In this document: positions 11,693-24,001 of the stretch, one piece after another
How the letters are laid out: each line of letters starts with the position of its first letter
Numbering within the stretch: position 1 is the stretch's first letter
Source of the DNA: Solanum dulcamara
Lineage: Eukaryota; Streptophyta; Magnoliopsida; Solanales; Solanaceae
DNA: 64,000 bases
Assembly: GCF_947179165.1 (NCBI RefSeq)
Contig: NC_077247.1
Location: 9,325,001-9,389,000, forward strand
Direction of reading: 5' to 3'
Position numbers and translations under genes: made by a program
Notes under the pieces: model-generated
What the model was told of the DNA's origin: nothing
The model's database searches: none
The model's input: the letters and a program-made list of their open reading frames with translations, nothing else

Positions 11693-11713
11693 TCAGTACG
11701 ACATATGTATTGA
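11693..11713 (-). promoter_or_regulatory. Conserved LTR hairpin (B, 3' LTR; one mismatch)
   Basis: TCAGTAC, loop, GTATTGA. One C-to-T change breaks the stem that is perfect in the other B LTR (18717-18737). Confidence 0.55.
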
Positions 11714-13834
11714 GTATGTAACACATAACATAATACAACTGGAGGCATATCTGAAGTAGAGAAGAAGGGGATAAAATATCAAAATTAGGAACCTATACCT
11801 GTACTCTGTGAATCATGAAGGCACGCATACTCAAATTATACAATATAGCCGGCCCTTTCAGGGATCCGGTGAATCATATCTGTAGGACCATCATAGGCCC
11901 GGTGCCATCACCCCTTATTACAACACATCATCATATATATATAGATACGTACCCAGCCCTCTAGTGAGGGGCTCGATGGACAATGTAGTGAGTTGTGCAC
12001 GATAACGTACCCATCCCGGGACTCGGTGAAAGAAGGGTTATAGTATACACGAGTAGAGTAGTGAGTAACTATATGTAATTTAAATCATTATCAAAGACTC
12101 GATAAAATAAGAAAGTTAAGCTTTTATTTGAGGACCCGAGTAACGGTGTAGTCTTCTCGAGTGTCCTCTAAATGCCATTATAGGCTGTCTCAAAGGTAAT
12201 CTCGGGGACCCTAGACATGTATTAACATAGGGCCAAATCGTTTATGAAATCAGAAATACTTGTTACCTTATAGTCTTTAGGACGTAGAGCCTATACATTT
12301 GTTACCTTTTTAACGTATAAAAGTTTCCAAGGAAATAGTTCAACTACTATAGGAGTTCAATATTCAGAAGTAAATAAGAGATGTTTAAGAATGGAGTTAC
12401 CCTGGAGCTCAGACCATATTCAACTTACAACTTAAGACAAAGACATGCCCAAAAGAAGAAACAGAATAAGCTCTATGTAGTCTGTACTTTCCTTCAGGTG
12501 ATATGCATATATATATATTTTGTACTCGGACCATTATGGGGCTTGGTGAACCACTATGGCATCATAATCTCATTTTCTTACCAAATACATATCAAGGGAA
12601 ATGAGAGATAGCAGTATGTACTTATACCAAAACATACCAAGAGAAAGCTTTACATACCTCTTGTGAGTTACTCTTTATCCCGTTTGCCTTGTCGTTATTT
12701 GAACCTATTCAACATGAAAGTAATATGAATATCAACCACTCTTATCTTTCCATCATCTTAGGTTGAACCTTAGCATTCCTGGAATCTATTTCCTTGCCCG
12801 TCTCTTCGACTAGTTCTTTAATTAGGTAAGGCGTTAACAAAAATTGGGCAGCACCTCCCCTATAATGTGCCCTATCCAAATTTCCAATTCTACTCCTAGT
12901 ACCTACATCCAACCAAAAACAACAACCTTCAACATATGTTTATGTGCTTCACACCAACAATATACAACATAACCTCCAAACGACTCGCTCGAAATTACGA
13001 TATCAAAATAGGGCGTCTAGCCTTTATTTTGTAACCCCATTAATTATACGAAACAAGGGGTAGTGTGGCTGAAACCAGAAACACCCACACCCCTTTTTGA
13101 ATAAATTTAGGCCCTGCAACATCCCCCCCCCCCACACCTGCAAAAGCACACCACAAGCCCAACACTTTACTTCGACGACAATTTAACTATAGCGACTACA
13201 ATTTGGATTGTTTCCAACGTCAAGCATTCCTATACCATTTTTCCATTTCCATCCACACACAAGGCATATAACACACTCCATAACAACACCATAAATTTCA
13301 AATTAAAAGGAGAAACCATACCTTACCCGAAATAGGCCATAATCTGCCAAGACGTGCCTCGGAACTTCTCTAGACGCGCTGAAATTATGTGGACTGTTTG
13401 TATGACTTCCTCACTGCCCCAAATTGGATTTTATTGTTATTAAACATTTTTTATATAACTGCGTTATACCATAATTAATTAATTCACAGAATAAAACTCG
13501 GAGGCTTACCTCCAAAGGGCCTAACCCGTAGCCCCTCTCTTCTTGCCTCCAACGTTTTTTCCTCTTCTTTCTTTCACTTTTCTAGAAGTAAAGATGAAGA
13601 TATGGTTCCGTAGACATCGTAAGATACATATATACATATTCACGTGGTTGAGGAACACTGTAGATAATTAATTCACGGAGGAAAATTAGAAAACTTACCT
13701 TAAACTTCTCAAACCATGGCTGCCTCTTCCTCTCACGTTTTCTCTCTATTCTCTTGGATGATTTTGGATAAAGAACAAGTTCAGAGTCACATAATACATA
13801 TATATATGAGTTGAAACGTGTCATCCCCTAAGGG

Positions 13835-13846
13835 TGACACGTGTCA
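13835..13846. promoter_or_regulatory. G-box-like palindrome (B, 3' LTR)
   Basis: TGACACGTGTCA, a perfect 12-bp palindrome containing CACGTG. The same site is present at 20838-20849, 62031-62042 and, shortened, at 21709-21718. It lies in the U3 part of this LTR family and matches the core bound by plant bZIP and bHLH factors (known for CACGTG; binding here is inference). Confidence 0.65.
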
Positions 13847-14344
13847 AGCCCTTATTGGGCCACCTCAACCATGCTGCCAATAGAGTGCTACGACATGGAA
13901 GTGGGGTCCACCTCCCCCAAGCAGGTGGGTCACCTACTTGACACCAAGCAGGTGGGTCACCTGCCTGCTTGAGGTGCTGCCATGTGTAACCTTCCTAGGC
14001 TGCCACATGTCACTTTTTTTCCCTCCCTCGTAGGTTTGTCATCTCGTCTTATTTTAAGAACCCGTGTAATCCTTGCTACGTAAGCTTGGTATGTCCTCCA
14101 GTAGCTCAAGTATATAAGACTTTTACATTAATAACTTACTTAGGTAAATCGAGTCCTACGACTCATTACTTGGCCTCCAGTTCCCTCCGGATTCTTGTGA
14201 CTATATCTCCAACCTTCTCTACTATGGGGTATCACATTCTCCCTTTCTTAGAGTCATTAGATAGTGTCGTAGTGTATCCGGCTCATATGATATTATCTAA
14301 GGAACTTATGAGACATTCTGAGTTTAAAAGTGTGGGGTGTAATA

Positions 14345-14357
14345 TCCTTCCCCCTTT
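14345..14357 (-). other. Polypurine tract of element B
   Basis: The element strand reads AAAGGGGGAAGGA immediately before the 3' LTR start. It is the expected plus-strand priming site. Confidence 0.8.
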
Positions 14358-14479
14358 AGAACATTCGTCCCCAAATGTTAAATAAAACTTTCCTTAGAAC
14401 CTTATACAAATCGTAGGGAGATTTTTTTTATTGTTGCCATAACACATACTTCCATCCAAGTACTTAATATCCGTGTTTC

Positions 14480-15420
14480 AGGAGTTGGGGTTACCTGTAG
14501 ACATCAGGAACATGTGCGAATACTTGTGTGTCATGTTCTCTTCGGCTTCTCCCGTCATCCTCTTTCTGGTTTTGGGTTTGCCACAGTATCTTGACGAAAG
14601 GCACATCTTTAGTCCACAATCTTCTAGCTTGTCGATCTAAGATGGCGATAGGTTATTTCTCGCAGGATTCCATCTTCTGGGCACCATCTATAGAATATAC
14701 CCTGTGTGTCTCATCAATACCCTTGAGAAGCATCCCTATCTGATTGACTGGGCGTATAGTTTCTAAATGAGGTGGTAAGCTCAACTTACCAGCCCTGTTG
14801 CCTACCTTATGAGCAACTTGGTATAGTCGGTTAAGTTCTCTTTTCTGGGTGACTCCATTAGGAACATCCAATCATTTATTTGAACTCTAAATGTCGATGT
14901 CGATTATCTGTATATCATTTTTGCCGACTCTGGGCTTTTATTCAATAGCTTGCTTAATCATATCGGGGCCTTTTTAGCTTAGTCTTTTTAATGTCTACCC
15001 ATCCAATAGGGGACTTACATGTCTTACTCTACCAGTCTTGTACGAGGCCATTAGGATACCAGAATAGTAGCCATTATGGTAGGTAAACTTAATAAGTGGT
15101 GGATGATTGTCCCAGTGACTCTTAAAGCCAACCATATAATAGTATGCTTAGTCTGTTCAGCAACTCGAGGACAAATGCGGTATGAAGACCTGTCTGTGCT
15201 CCCAATCTCTTCTTGGACTGATTTTTAGACGTTAATCATCATTGAAGTCCCTCTATCTGGGATATTAGCTGGGGAAACCTCACGAAACCTTATTACCTCC
15301 ATGTTCTATAATTCCACCTAACTTCAGCTGCATGGGTGCTCTTAATTGGAGGCAAATGGGCTGATTCATTAGCCTACTCACAATAACCCATATAGCACCC
15401 TACCCTTACAGAGTATAAAA
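14480..15420 (-). pseudogene. Integrase C-terminal region of element B
   Basis: Minus-strand fragments in order: NHPPLIKFTYHNGYYSGI near 15100, then DVPNGVTQKRELNRLYQVAH and KVGNRAGKLSLPPHLETIRP (open piece 14653-14871), then PIAILDRQARRLWTKDVPFV and VKILWQTQNQKEDD near 14560-14650. This matches the order of the end of a Ty3/gypsy integrase ('PLIEFAYNN', 'VGN.AYKL.LPP', 'AILDRQVR.L'). Several stops interrupt it. The upstream catalytic core is not clearly readable. Confidence 0.7.
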
Positions 15421-15794
15421 TAGGTGTGTAATGACATTGATAATTTGGGAATCGTTAGCCTCGTATAGTCCTTCTCGACTCTTTTCAGAACTTTAATTGG
15501 CACTCTATCTTTTGGGTCTTTCTTCTCCTCTTTTTTTTCAATCCTTAGGGTTGGCTGCCGAATAATGCTGTAGTCCCCTCATATAATGGCTCTCACAGTT
15601 ATTCTATGCTTTGTCTAACATGATCTGGTATAATTCCAAAGGAATTTTGGCATATAACCTCGCCATCCTGTAGTACCTAGCTAGTTCTGCCAGTTTTACT
15701 TAAACCCTTCTTGTAACTCCCTTAACGTAACTTATCGTATCCTAGGTACATAATCCCATATCGTTTCTCCGCCGCTAGTTTAGATCCTACCATC
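15421..15794 (-). other. Internal region of B, unresolved
   Basis: Upstream pol of B is expected here, but stops are frequent in all frames and I recognise no domain. Confidence 0.4.
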
Positions 15795-15916
15795 TTGCAC
15801 GATCATATAAGTACAAATGCACTAAATTCCACCAGAATTTCGAAGTTAAGCATGCTTAGGTGAGAATAATACTGGGATAGGTGACCTCTCTGAGAAGTCT
15901 TCGTGTCGCATTTCAC
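15795..15916 (+). pseudogene. 5S rRNA-like sequence inside element B
   Basis: The plus strand resembles plant 5S rRNA end to end over about 120 bases. Readable landmarks are TGCACGATCAT, then CAGAATTTCGAAGTTAAGC, ATGCTTAGGTGAGAATAATA, then GATAGGTGACCTCTCTGAGA and AGTCTTCGTGTCGCA. The internal control region (box A 'AAGTTAAGC.TGCTT' and box C 'GGAT.GGTGACCTC') is largely preserved, with scattered transitions. It lies antisense to B. It may be a stray 5S pseudogene or a piece of a Cassandra-type TRIM, whose LTRs carry 5S sequence. Confidence 0.85.
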
Positions 15917-18190
15917 TGCAATTCTTGCAATAATATGTGGGGAACTCAACTTAGCCCAAGATTTACCTTAGCGTTGTCTCGCTCGTCCCACCTGGTCGCA
16001 CTTCTTCCCTTTCCCCTATTCATTCGGTGTTCTTCTCATCTTTTATCATAGGAGGCCTTCTATTCTTTTGTCCTTGGTTATATATCTATCGCAGCATCAT
16101 TTATAGCCAATACTTTGGCTTTTGGTCTAGCATGCTGTCATTATCCTTTGTAGTATCTCTTGAGTTATTCGATATCCTTTCATGGTTACACTCTTTTGTT
16201 TTTTGTATGCAGTCGCTTTCTTGTGTTTTATCGTTCAGGTTCTCTTTAGAAACTTCTTAACACTTCCTTATGTAGCATTCTAGCTTCCATTCAATTATTG
16301 GTGTCTTTCGAACCTTTCTAACTTGGTTTGGTAAGATATCTTATTGAAGTTTAGATGTCTATCTCAACTATAATGCCATATTAATTGCCTCTTCTTACTT
16401 TTGCCATTTTCTCATTGACTTCCCCCCTTTAGAGGGTGCTTATACTTTTACCTTCTTATGCCTTGCTCTATGTCTCTATATCCCATCTTAATTTCATCCA
16501 ATCTCTTTCCCCAATCCACTTGATACTGCATCATGTCTCCGTCTATCTGCATATTCTATAATCTGACTATCCGCGTACAGAATTTTGGCTAAATCATGAA
16601 ACGACGAGAACCTTTCCATACATAGTGCGACACCTCGTCTGTTACTCTATTCTTGAATAATGGGACCCATGGGACTACTCGTCTAAGGCCATATTCTACT
16701 TATCTTCATCAAAACTTAATCAGTACTTGTAGTCGTTCAAATTTCCCCTAGGCAGTACTAGTATTCCGACGATAACTATTTAAGGTTTCCTTGAAGTAGT
16801 GGCTTTGTCCCAACCTATAACCTATGTTTCTTGGGATGAATAGAAGTTGCACCATTTATTCCTTAAGTTTGACATCCTCGTCCCTTAAGGGTTCCACTAT
16901 TTTTGGGGTGACGTTGTGCACACGCATTATTTTTTTTGTATCTTAAGCTCCATGCTCTTACTGTATTCTCAACGAAGGCTTTAAACTTAGTCAATGCATA
17001 CTAAGTGCGCCTTACTAGTGATCCCACTTTATCACTGCATACTCGTATCCCACTGTTTAATTCATACCTATATATCCCCTTTTTTGCTCATATTCGTATT
17101 CAGTTCCTGACATCTCTTTGAGGTACTTCTATTAGAAGTTCTTTCCCTAATTAGTCGATGGAAAATTATAAACTGTTATCGTAAACCATTTTTCAACCAT
17201 TGTTGGAAGAAACTAGAACCTCTTAAACATCACAGTACTTCCCTTTTAATACTTGCCCGACCTGGTCTTCTTCCAAGTTTATCCTCAAGTTATGAACAAC
17301 TCGTCTAATTTACCATAGGAGTTGAGGGATTGGGACTTTCAAAAAGAGTAAAGCTCAATTACTGGACATCTTACCCTTCAACCCAAGCTTCTATTTTTTT
17401 TTCCTATAACATAATTATGGTTGGAGATACTGCGGTCTGAACTGTACTACTCAGACAGATTTTTGTTTCTTCGAAATAAATTTCCCCAAGTAAAGAGGGT
17501 ATCCCTCATAGACGACATGAAGAGTATCTCTTACAGCTTTAATTTAGCATCCTATAGGTACTCGGTATCAATTTCCAAGATATGCTATAAACTATGTTTT
17601 ATTCCCTTCTTCTTGTATTGGGAAAATTTTGGCAAAGTTTCCTCTACACTTCTTACTATCCCACAACCTGCACGTAGAAAATACCAACAATGCCTCACAG
17701 GGCCAACACATATATATATTCACATCCTATCACAGCCGCACAAGGCTTTCAATATCATCTTACACCACAGCCACACGGGGCTTTAAATATTAATAATAAT
17801 ATAAAAATACTGGACTTACCTCGTATGTCCAACTTCAAACTGCATTTGTTGCACTTCCTGTCTTCTTTCCTTTCAGGTTTCAACTTTACATCTCAATATT
17901 AGTTCAATACCTTACCCAACGGATATCTTTCATGCCTTTACTTTACTTACCTGCGTGCTTCGTAATATCCCATGTAGTTAATTACCTCCTTCTGTTTGTG
18001 TCATCCTTCTGTTAAGATCCAAGGTTAGTATAAGGAATCTTCCTATGACTCAGATCTATAGCACGATCTCAGATGTAGAAGAAAGGTAGCATCCTAAATG
18101 TCCTATAGCTTCCTATTTATAGATGTGGCATGCAACACATCGATAACCAAGACTCTATTAAACACGGTTTGTAGACAATCCAAGGACGAA
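15917..18190 (-). other. Internal region of B, gag/pol side, unrecognised
   Basis: This should encode the gag and 5' pol of B, being between the primer site and the integrase. All frames carry many stops. Short open frames at 16027-16260 (plus) and 17421-17786 (plus) are not supported by any motif or codon pattern. I cannot identify gag, protease or RT here. Confidence 0.4.
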
Positions 18191-18204
18191 CTGCTCTAAT
18201 ACCA
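18191..18204 (-). other. Primer-binding site, initiator tRNA-Met (element B)
   Basis: The element strand reads TGGTATTAGAGCAG, one change from TGGTATCAGAGC, four bases from the 5' LTR end. Confidence 0.85.
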
Positions 18205-18208
18205 CTTC

Positions 18209-21200
18209 TGTCATGACCCAACCCTGAAGGTTGTGATTGGGGTCTGACTTGGACCCCCCCATATACATATCTATCAGCTGTGGTCACATTGAATTGTAAA
18301 TAAAACAATATCATGTAACAGAACCCCACTAGGCGATAATATTTTCATAAACTTGTAGCCCTTTTCGTTTGTATCACAACATGAAAGGGCACGCAAGCTG
18401 ACAAGGCAGCCATAGCATAATAACATACATCATTTATCATGTAGATCTAGATGAATAAAACTAACCTATACAACCCATATATACATGTCTGCAGACCTCT
18501 AAAAATATCAACGACAACATATGGAAGGATAGGGCCCCCACCGTACCCCTAAATAGATAAAACAATTCTACACATCAATGGTCCACATCAATAACTAGGC
18601 TCCGATACAATGGAGCCTCTTCCAACTAAGTTGAGTGGAATTCTAAGCTGACGGACTCCCAAAACCTATATCAGTACCTACCGGCATGAAACGCAGCCCC
18701 CCCGAAGAAAAGGGGGTCAGTACGACATATGTACTGAGTATGTAACACATAACATAATACAACTGGAGGAATATCTGAAGTAGAGAAGCAGGGGATAAAA
18801 TATCAAAATTGGGAACCTGTACGTGTATTCTGTGAATCATGAAGGCATGCATGCTCAAATTATACAATATAGCCGGCCCTTTTAGGGATTCGGTGAATCA
18901 TATCTGTAGGACCATCATAGGCCCGGCGCCATCACCCTTTATTATAATATATCATTATTATATATATATATATATATACGTACCCAACCCTCTAGTGAGG
19001 GGCTTGGTGGATAATGTAGTGAGTTGTGCATGATAACGTACCTGACCTGGGACTCGGTAAAAGAAGGGTTACAGTATACACGAGTAGAGCAGTGAGTAAC
19101 TATATGCAATTTAAATCATTATCAGAGACTCGACAAAATAAGCAAGTTAAGCTTTTGTTTGAGGACCCGAGTAACGGTGTAGTCATCTCGAGTGTCCTCT
19201 AAATGCCATTATGGACTGTCTCAAAGGTAACTCGGGGACCCTAGACATGTATTAATATAGGGCCAAATCGTTTATGAAATCAGAAATACTTGTTACCTTA
19301 TAGTCTTTAGGACATAGAGCCTATACATTTGTTACCTCTTTAACGTATAAAAGTTTCTAGGGAAATAGTTCAACTACTGTAGGAGTTCAATATTCAGAAG
19401 TAAATAAGAGATTTTTAAGAATGGAGTTACCCCGGAGCTCAGATCATATTCAACTTACAACTTAAGACAAAGACATGCCCAAAAGAAGAAAAAGAATAAG
19501 CTCTATGTAGTCTGTACTTTCCTTCGGGTGATCTGCATATATATATTTCGTACTCGGCCCATTATGGGGCTCGGTGAACCACTATGGCATCATAATCTCA
19601 TTTTTGTACCAAATACATATCAAGGGAAATGAGAGATAGCAGTATGTACTTATACAAAAACATGCCAAGAGAAAGCTTTACATACCTCTTGTGAGTTACT
19701 CTTTATCCCATTTGCCTTGTCGTTATTTGAACCTATTCAACATGAAAGTAATATGAATATCAACCACTCTTATCTTTCCATCATCTTAGGTTGCACCTTA
19801 GCATTCCTGGAATCTATTTCCTTGCCCGTCTCTTCGACTAGTTCTTTAATTAGGTAAGGCGTTAACAAAAATTGGGCAGCACCTCCCCTATAATGTGCCC
19901 TATCCGAATTTCCAATTCCAATCCAACTACCTACATCCAACCAACAACAACAACCTGCAACATATGTTTAAGTAATTTACACCAACAATATACAACATAA
20001 CCTCCAAACGACTCGCTCGAAATTACTATATCAAAATAGGGCGTCTAGCCTTTATTTTGTAACCCCATTAATTATACGAAACAAGGGGTAGTGTGGATGA
20101 AACAAGAAACACCCACACCCCTTTTTGAATAATTTAGGCCCTGCAACAGCCCCCCCACACACCTGCAACAGCATACCACAAGCCCAATACTTCACCTCGG
20201 CGATAATTTAACTATAACGACTACAATTTGGATTGTTTCCAACATCAAGTATTCCTACACATTTTTTATGTTTCCAGCCACACACAAGGCATATAAAACA
20301 CTCCATAACAATACCATAAAGTTCAAATTAAAAGGAGAAACCTTACCTTACCCTAAATAGGCCACAATCTGCCAAGACATGCCTCAGAACTTCTTTAGAC
20401 GCGCTGAAATTATGTGGACTATTTGTATGACTTCCTCGCTGCCCCAAATTGGAATTTCTTGTTATTAAACATCATTATATAACTATGGGATACCATAATC
20501 AATTAATTCATGGAATGAAACTCGGAGGCTTACCTCCAAAGGGCCTAACCCGTAGCCCCTCTCTTCTTGCCTCCAATGTTTTTTCCTCTTCTTTCTTTCA
20601 CTTTTCTAGATGTAAAGATGAAGAGATGGTTCCGTATACATCGTAATATATATATATATACATATCCACGTGGTTGAGGAATACTGTAGATAATTAATTC
20701 ACGGAGGAAAATTAGAAAACTTACCTTAAACTTCTCAAACCATGGCTGCCTCTTCCTCTCACCTTTTCTCTCTATTCTCTTGGCTTATTTTGGATAAATA
20801 ACAAGTTAAGAGTCACATAATACATATATATATGAGGTGACACGTGTCAAGCCCATATTGGGCTACCTTAACCATGCTGCCAATAGGGTGTTGCCATGTG
20901 GCAGTGGGGTTTACCTCCCCTAAGCAGATGGGTCACCTACTTGACCCCAAGTAGGTGGGTCACCTGCCTGCTTGAGGTGCTGCCATGTGTCACTTTTTTT
21001 TTCTTCCTCGTGGGTTCGTCATCTCATCTTATTTTAAGAACCCGTGTAATCCTTGCTACGGAAGCTTGGTATGTCCTCCAGTAGCTCAAGTATATAAGAC
21101 TTTTACATTAATAACTTACGTAGGTAAATCAAGTCCTACGACTCATTATTTGGCCTTCAATTCCCTCCGGATTCTTATGACTCCTTCTCCAACCTTCTCT

Positions 21201-21323
21201 ACTATGGGGTATCACATTCTCCTTCCTTAGAGTCGTTAGATAGTGTCGTAGCGTATCTGTCTCATATGATAATGTCTAAGGAACCTATGAGACATTCTGA
21301 GTTTAAAAGTGTGGGGTGTAACA
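18209..21323 (-). repeat. 5' LTR of element B
   Basis: Begins TGTCATGACCC on the plus strand and ends GGGTGTAACA, about 3115 bp. It contains a perfect hairpin at 18717-18737, a (TA)n run at about 18958-18978 and another at 20647-20660, and the palindrome TGACACGTGTCA at 20838-20849. Near 20927-20990 it has repeated 'AGGTGGGTCACCT' words. Confidence 0.92.
18717..18737 (-). promoter_or_regulatory. Conserved LTR hairpin (B, 5' LTR)
   Basis: TCAGTAC, 7-base loop, GTACTGA: a perfect stem. On the sense strand it is followed by a CCCCC/TTTTC tract and then GGTAG, a possible branch-point and acceptor region. Confidence 0.65.
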
Positions 21324-21567
21324 GATGTGATTCCCCATCTTTGGCATAGACTAATTCTGTGCGAGTAGGAAAGGTTGGACATAGGGTTGTAAGGATTTGA
21401 AAGGAGTTGGAGGCCAAGTAATGAGTCGTGGAACTCGACTTACTTGTGTAAGCTACCAATGTAGATGTCTTACATAATCAAGCTACTTGAAGCACATGTC
21501 AAGCTTAAGTAGCAAGGATTACATAGGTTTTTAAAGTGAGACGAGATTACAAACCTACGAAAAGAAG

Positions 21568-21635
21568 CAAGTAGGTGATGCACCTACTTCAAGTAGGTGA
21601 TGCACCTCCTTGGCGTGAGTAGGTGATGCACCTTC
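21568..21635 (+). repeat. Palindromic word array in LTR C
   Basis: AAGTAGGTGATGCACCTACTT followed by further AGGTGATGCACCT copies (about 21569-21633). Each word is its own near reverse complement. Related arrays using AGGTGGGTCACCT lie in the B LTRs at 13920-13965 and 20930-20970, and AGGTGCATCACCT lies in D at about 62140. Confidence 0.8.
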
Positions 21636-23980
21636 TAAGGTGAACCCTACCAATGATATGTGGCAGCAGTTGGGTGGCTGCATGAGCGATGTGGCGGCCT
21701 AGGAGCTGGACACGTGTCACCCTTAAATGGATAGTATATAGCCCTAATTTATGACTAAGGACTCATTTTGGTCTTCTTCTACACTTAGAAATTTGGAGAG
21801 AAAATTAGAGAGAAAGAAAAGGAGAGCTACGGCCCTAGCTGCAGCAAAGGAGCTCCAAAATTGTGGCCCCTAAATTAATCCTCTATGGTGATTTTGACCC
21901 ATTGGAAGGTGATTAGAAATGTGGTTCTTCATCCACACTTGAAGACTTTGAAAAACCCTAAATAGAACAAGGGATGGCCATAGATTCCACAAGGTGAGCC
22001 TAAAGCCTTGACCCATAAATTAATTTTTTAAAGTATATCCCGGTCAATTAGAGGTTATTAACAATATGGCGTAAGTATTGGGACAGCAAGAGGGACCAAT
22101 ATGCAGTCCACACATTCCAGCCAAGTTGAGGAACCCATGTATTAAGGTAAGGTGTGATCGTTGTTTTACATGTTTTATGTAAGGGTTTAGACGTGTTGTG
22201 AATATATAAACGTGGATTGAAAGTACAAATGTATGCAGGTTGGTGTTGAGGGGCTGTTTGTATTTAGAAATGGTGAGTCTATTCTAATTACTATTTTGTT
22301 GGATGTTGTTGAAAGCCACGTAGGGGCTGGTTGTATTTGGACAGGGCGAATTAAGTTTCATTCCTATTTTAATTAATATTATTATGAAGTATGTGACAAG
22401 AGGAAAGGAATTAAATGGTTAAAAATTAAATTGAATTGGCCTTTGGGCTGTTGCGGGACTTATGATAATATTGACATGGTTTTATTGCATTTTAGTGAAT
22501 GATGTTGTAATCGTGTGTGGAATAATTTAGAATAAGTGTGCGGGCTGTTTAGGGACGTTCTTGAAGCTTGACTCAGCTAACTGTGATATAACACTTGAAT
22601 GTGTGATTATTGATGCTACTTGGTAGTTGTATGGTTGGCTTGGATGTAAGGAAGGTGAGTAATATAGAGAAGGTGTTGTCTAATTCTCTAGAAATAACCT
22701 ACTAGCAATGAAGTATGTTCAGTACCCTTCCGTAGCTTAAATATAGTATTTAACATCTTAATATAGGTTGAGACACTATTGAGAAGCGTACAAGCTATGT
22801 GTTGAATAAGCTCTAAAGGTATGTAAAGCTATCCTTCTTTTCTCTTGGCATGTCTTAGCCATAAATGGATTGTATATGAAATATGGGGATAATTCCATTC
22901 ATAAGGCTTTGAGTATGATTCATGCCTCTTATGCACTTCTTGATGTTAAAACTCTTACAATAATTGAGTTATTACCTCTCAAGTCTTCCATATGATAGAA
23001 AGTAGTAAGTATGTAAAGCCTATCCTTTATTTTCTTTTGGCATGTATTAGATATAAGTTACGAATGATATGTATATGAAATCTTAGGGTAATCCTATTCA
23101 TAAGCTTAGAGTGAGACTAATGATCCTTATCCACTTCTTGAAATTAAAACTCTTAAAAGTAGTTGAGCTACTATCCTCGAGTCTTCTATATGTTGAATAG
23201 TAATTGGAGATATACGCTCCTATCCCTAAGGACTCTATGACGACATATTTCTTTGATCCCATAAGTTGTTTTAGCAGCATCTTGATACATATCTATGATT
23301 CCTGAGGCTCCATTTGATACAGTCCTTAGTGACATCTAGAGGGGTACTTCAGATAATTCCTACCTTGACCTTCAAGTGATGGTTCACTTGGTTACTTCAT
23401 TGAGTCTCAGATAATGATTTAAATTATGTTTGGTTACTCACTACTATCCTCATGTATACTGTAATACATCTTTCACCGAGTCCCAAGCCGGATATGTTAT
23501 CATGCGCAGTTTTACTACATTATTCATTGAGTCCCATAATGGGTCAGGTATATTACCAAGTCCCTTACTGAAGGGCAGGGTATGGTATATGATGATATGA
23601 TGATATGAACTTGATTATGGCTCCGAGTCCTAGAATGCGACAAGCATGTTATCGTGCTCAGTTTCTCTACATTGTTCACCGAGTTCCTCACTAAAGGGTC
23701 GGGTATGATATATATATATAAATCGGGTCGTACATTCCTCGGCATATGTATATATGATGATATGATATGATGATGTGATGGTGTGATAATGGTGTTGGTC
23801 CCCAACATGTGTCCTATATGAATCACCAAGTCCAAAATGGGCTGGATATGATATATGATGTGAGCATGCATGATTTTACCTTATAGAGCATGGCTACAGT
23901 GATTTCTTGAGTATCATACTTGTCTCCTGAACCTCTATTTCAGATGTAATCCTATTTATGATATGTTATGCTTTATATAC

Positions 23981-24001
23981 TCAGTACATATGTCGTACTG
24001 A
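23981..24001 (+). promoter_or_regulatory. Conserved LTR hairpin (C)
   Basis: TCAGTAC, ATATGTC loop, GTACTGA: a perfect stem. It is followed by CCCTCTTTCTTT and, 38 bases past the presumed branch A, by TTGTAAG. The donor-like word AAGGTAAGG lies at about 22145-22153. Confidence 0.65.

Larger units (their letters stand above)
11224..14344 (-). repeat. 3' LTR of element B
   Basis: TGTCATAACCC at the left and ...GTGTGGGGTGTAATA at the right (TGTTACACCCC on the element strand, with one change). It matches 18209-21323 nearly throughout. Differences seen by eye include many C/T and G/A changes and a missing block of about 40 bp that the 5' LTR has near 18490-18530. It carries a palindrome TGACACGTGTCA at 13835-13846. 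Confidence 0.92.
11224..21323 (-). mobile_element. Element B: complete two-LTR element nested in LTR C
   Basis: 3' LTR 11224-14344, internal 14345-18208, 5' LTR 18209-21323 (minus orientation), with perfect 5-bp duplication GATGT at 11219-11223 and 21324-21328. Total about 10.1 kb, with unusually long LTRs (about 3.1 kb each) and a short internal region (3.86 kb). A tRNA-Met primer site and a polypurine tract lie in the correct places. The internal region is heavily degraded with stops; only integrase is clearly recognisable. It is the youngest insertion in this nest. Confidence 0.92.

Noticed and set aside
13126..13136. Run of C as a regulatory G-quadruplex
   Set aside because: A single homopolymer run (shorter and interrupted in the other LTR copies); no four-run pattern.
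17421..17786. 121-codon open frame on the plus strand within B
   Set aside because: No known motif, antisense to the element, and no support beyond being open.
18958..18978. TA microsatellite as a marker of function
   Set aside because: It is a simple repeat of variable length between LTR copies; no further signal.
23524..23871. 115-codon open frame on the minus strand
   Set aside because: It is a chance frame in repetitive 'atgatatgatgat' sequence of LTR C.
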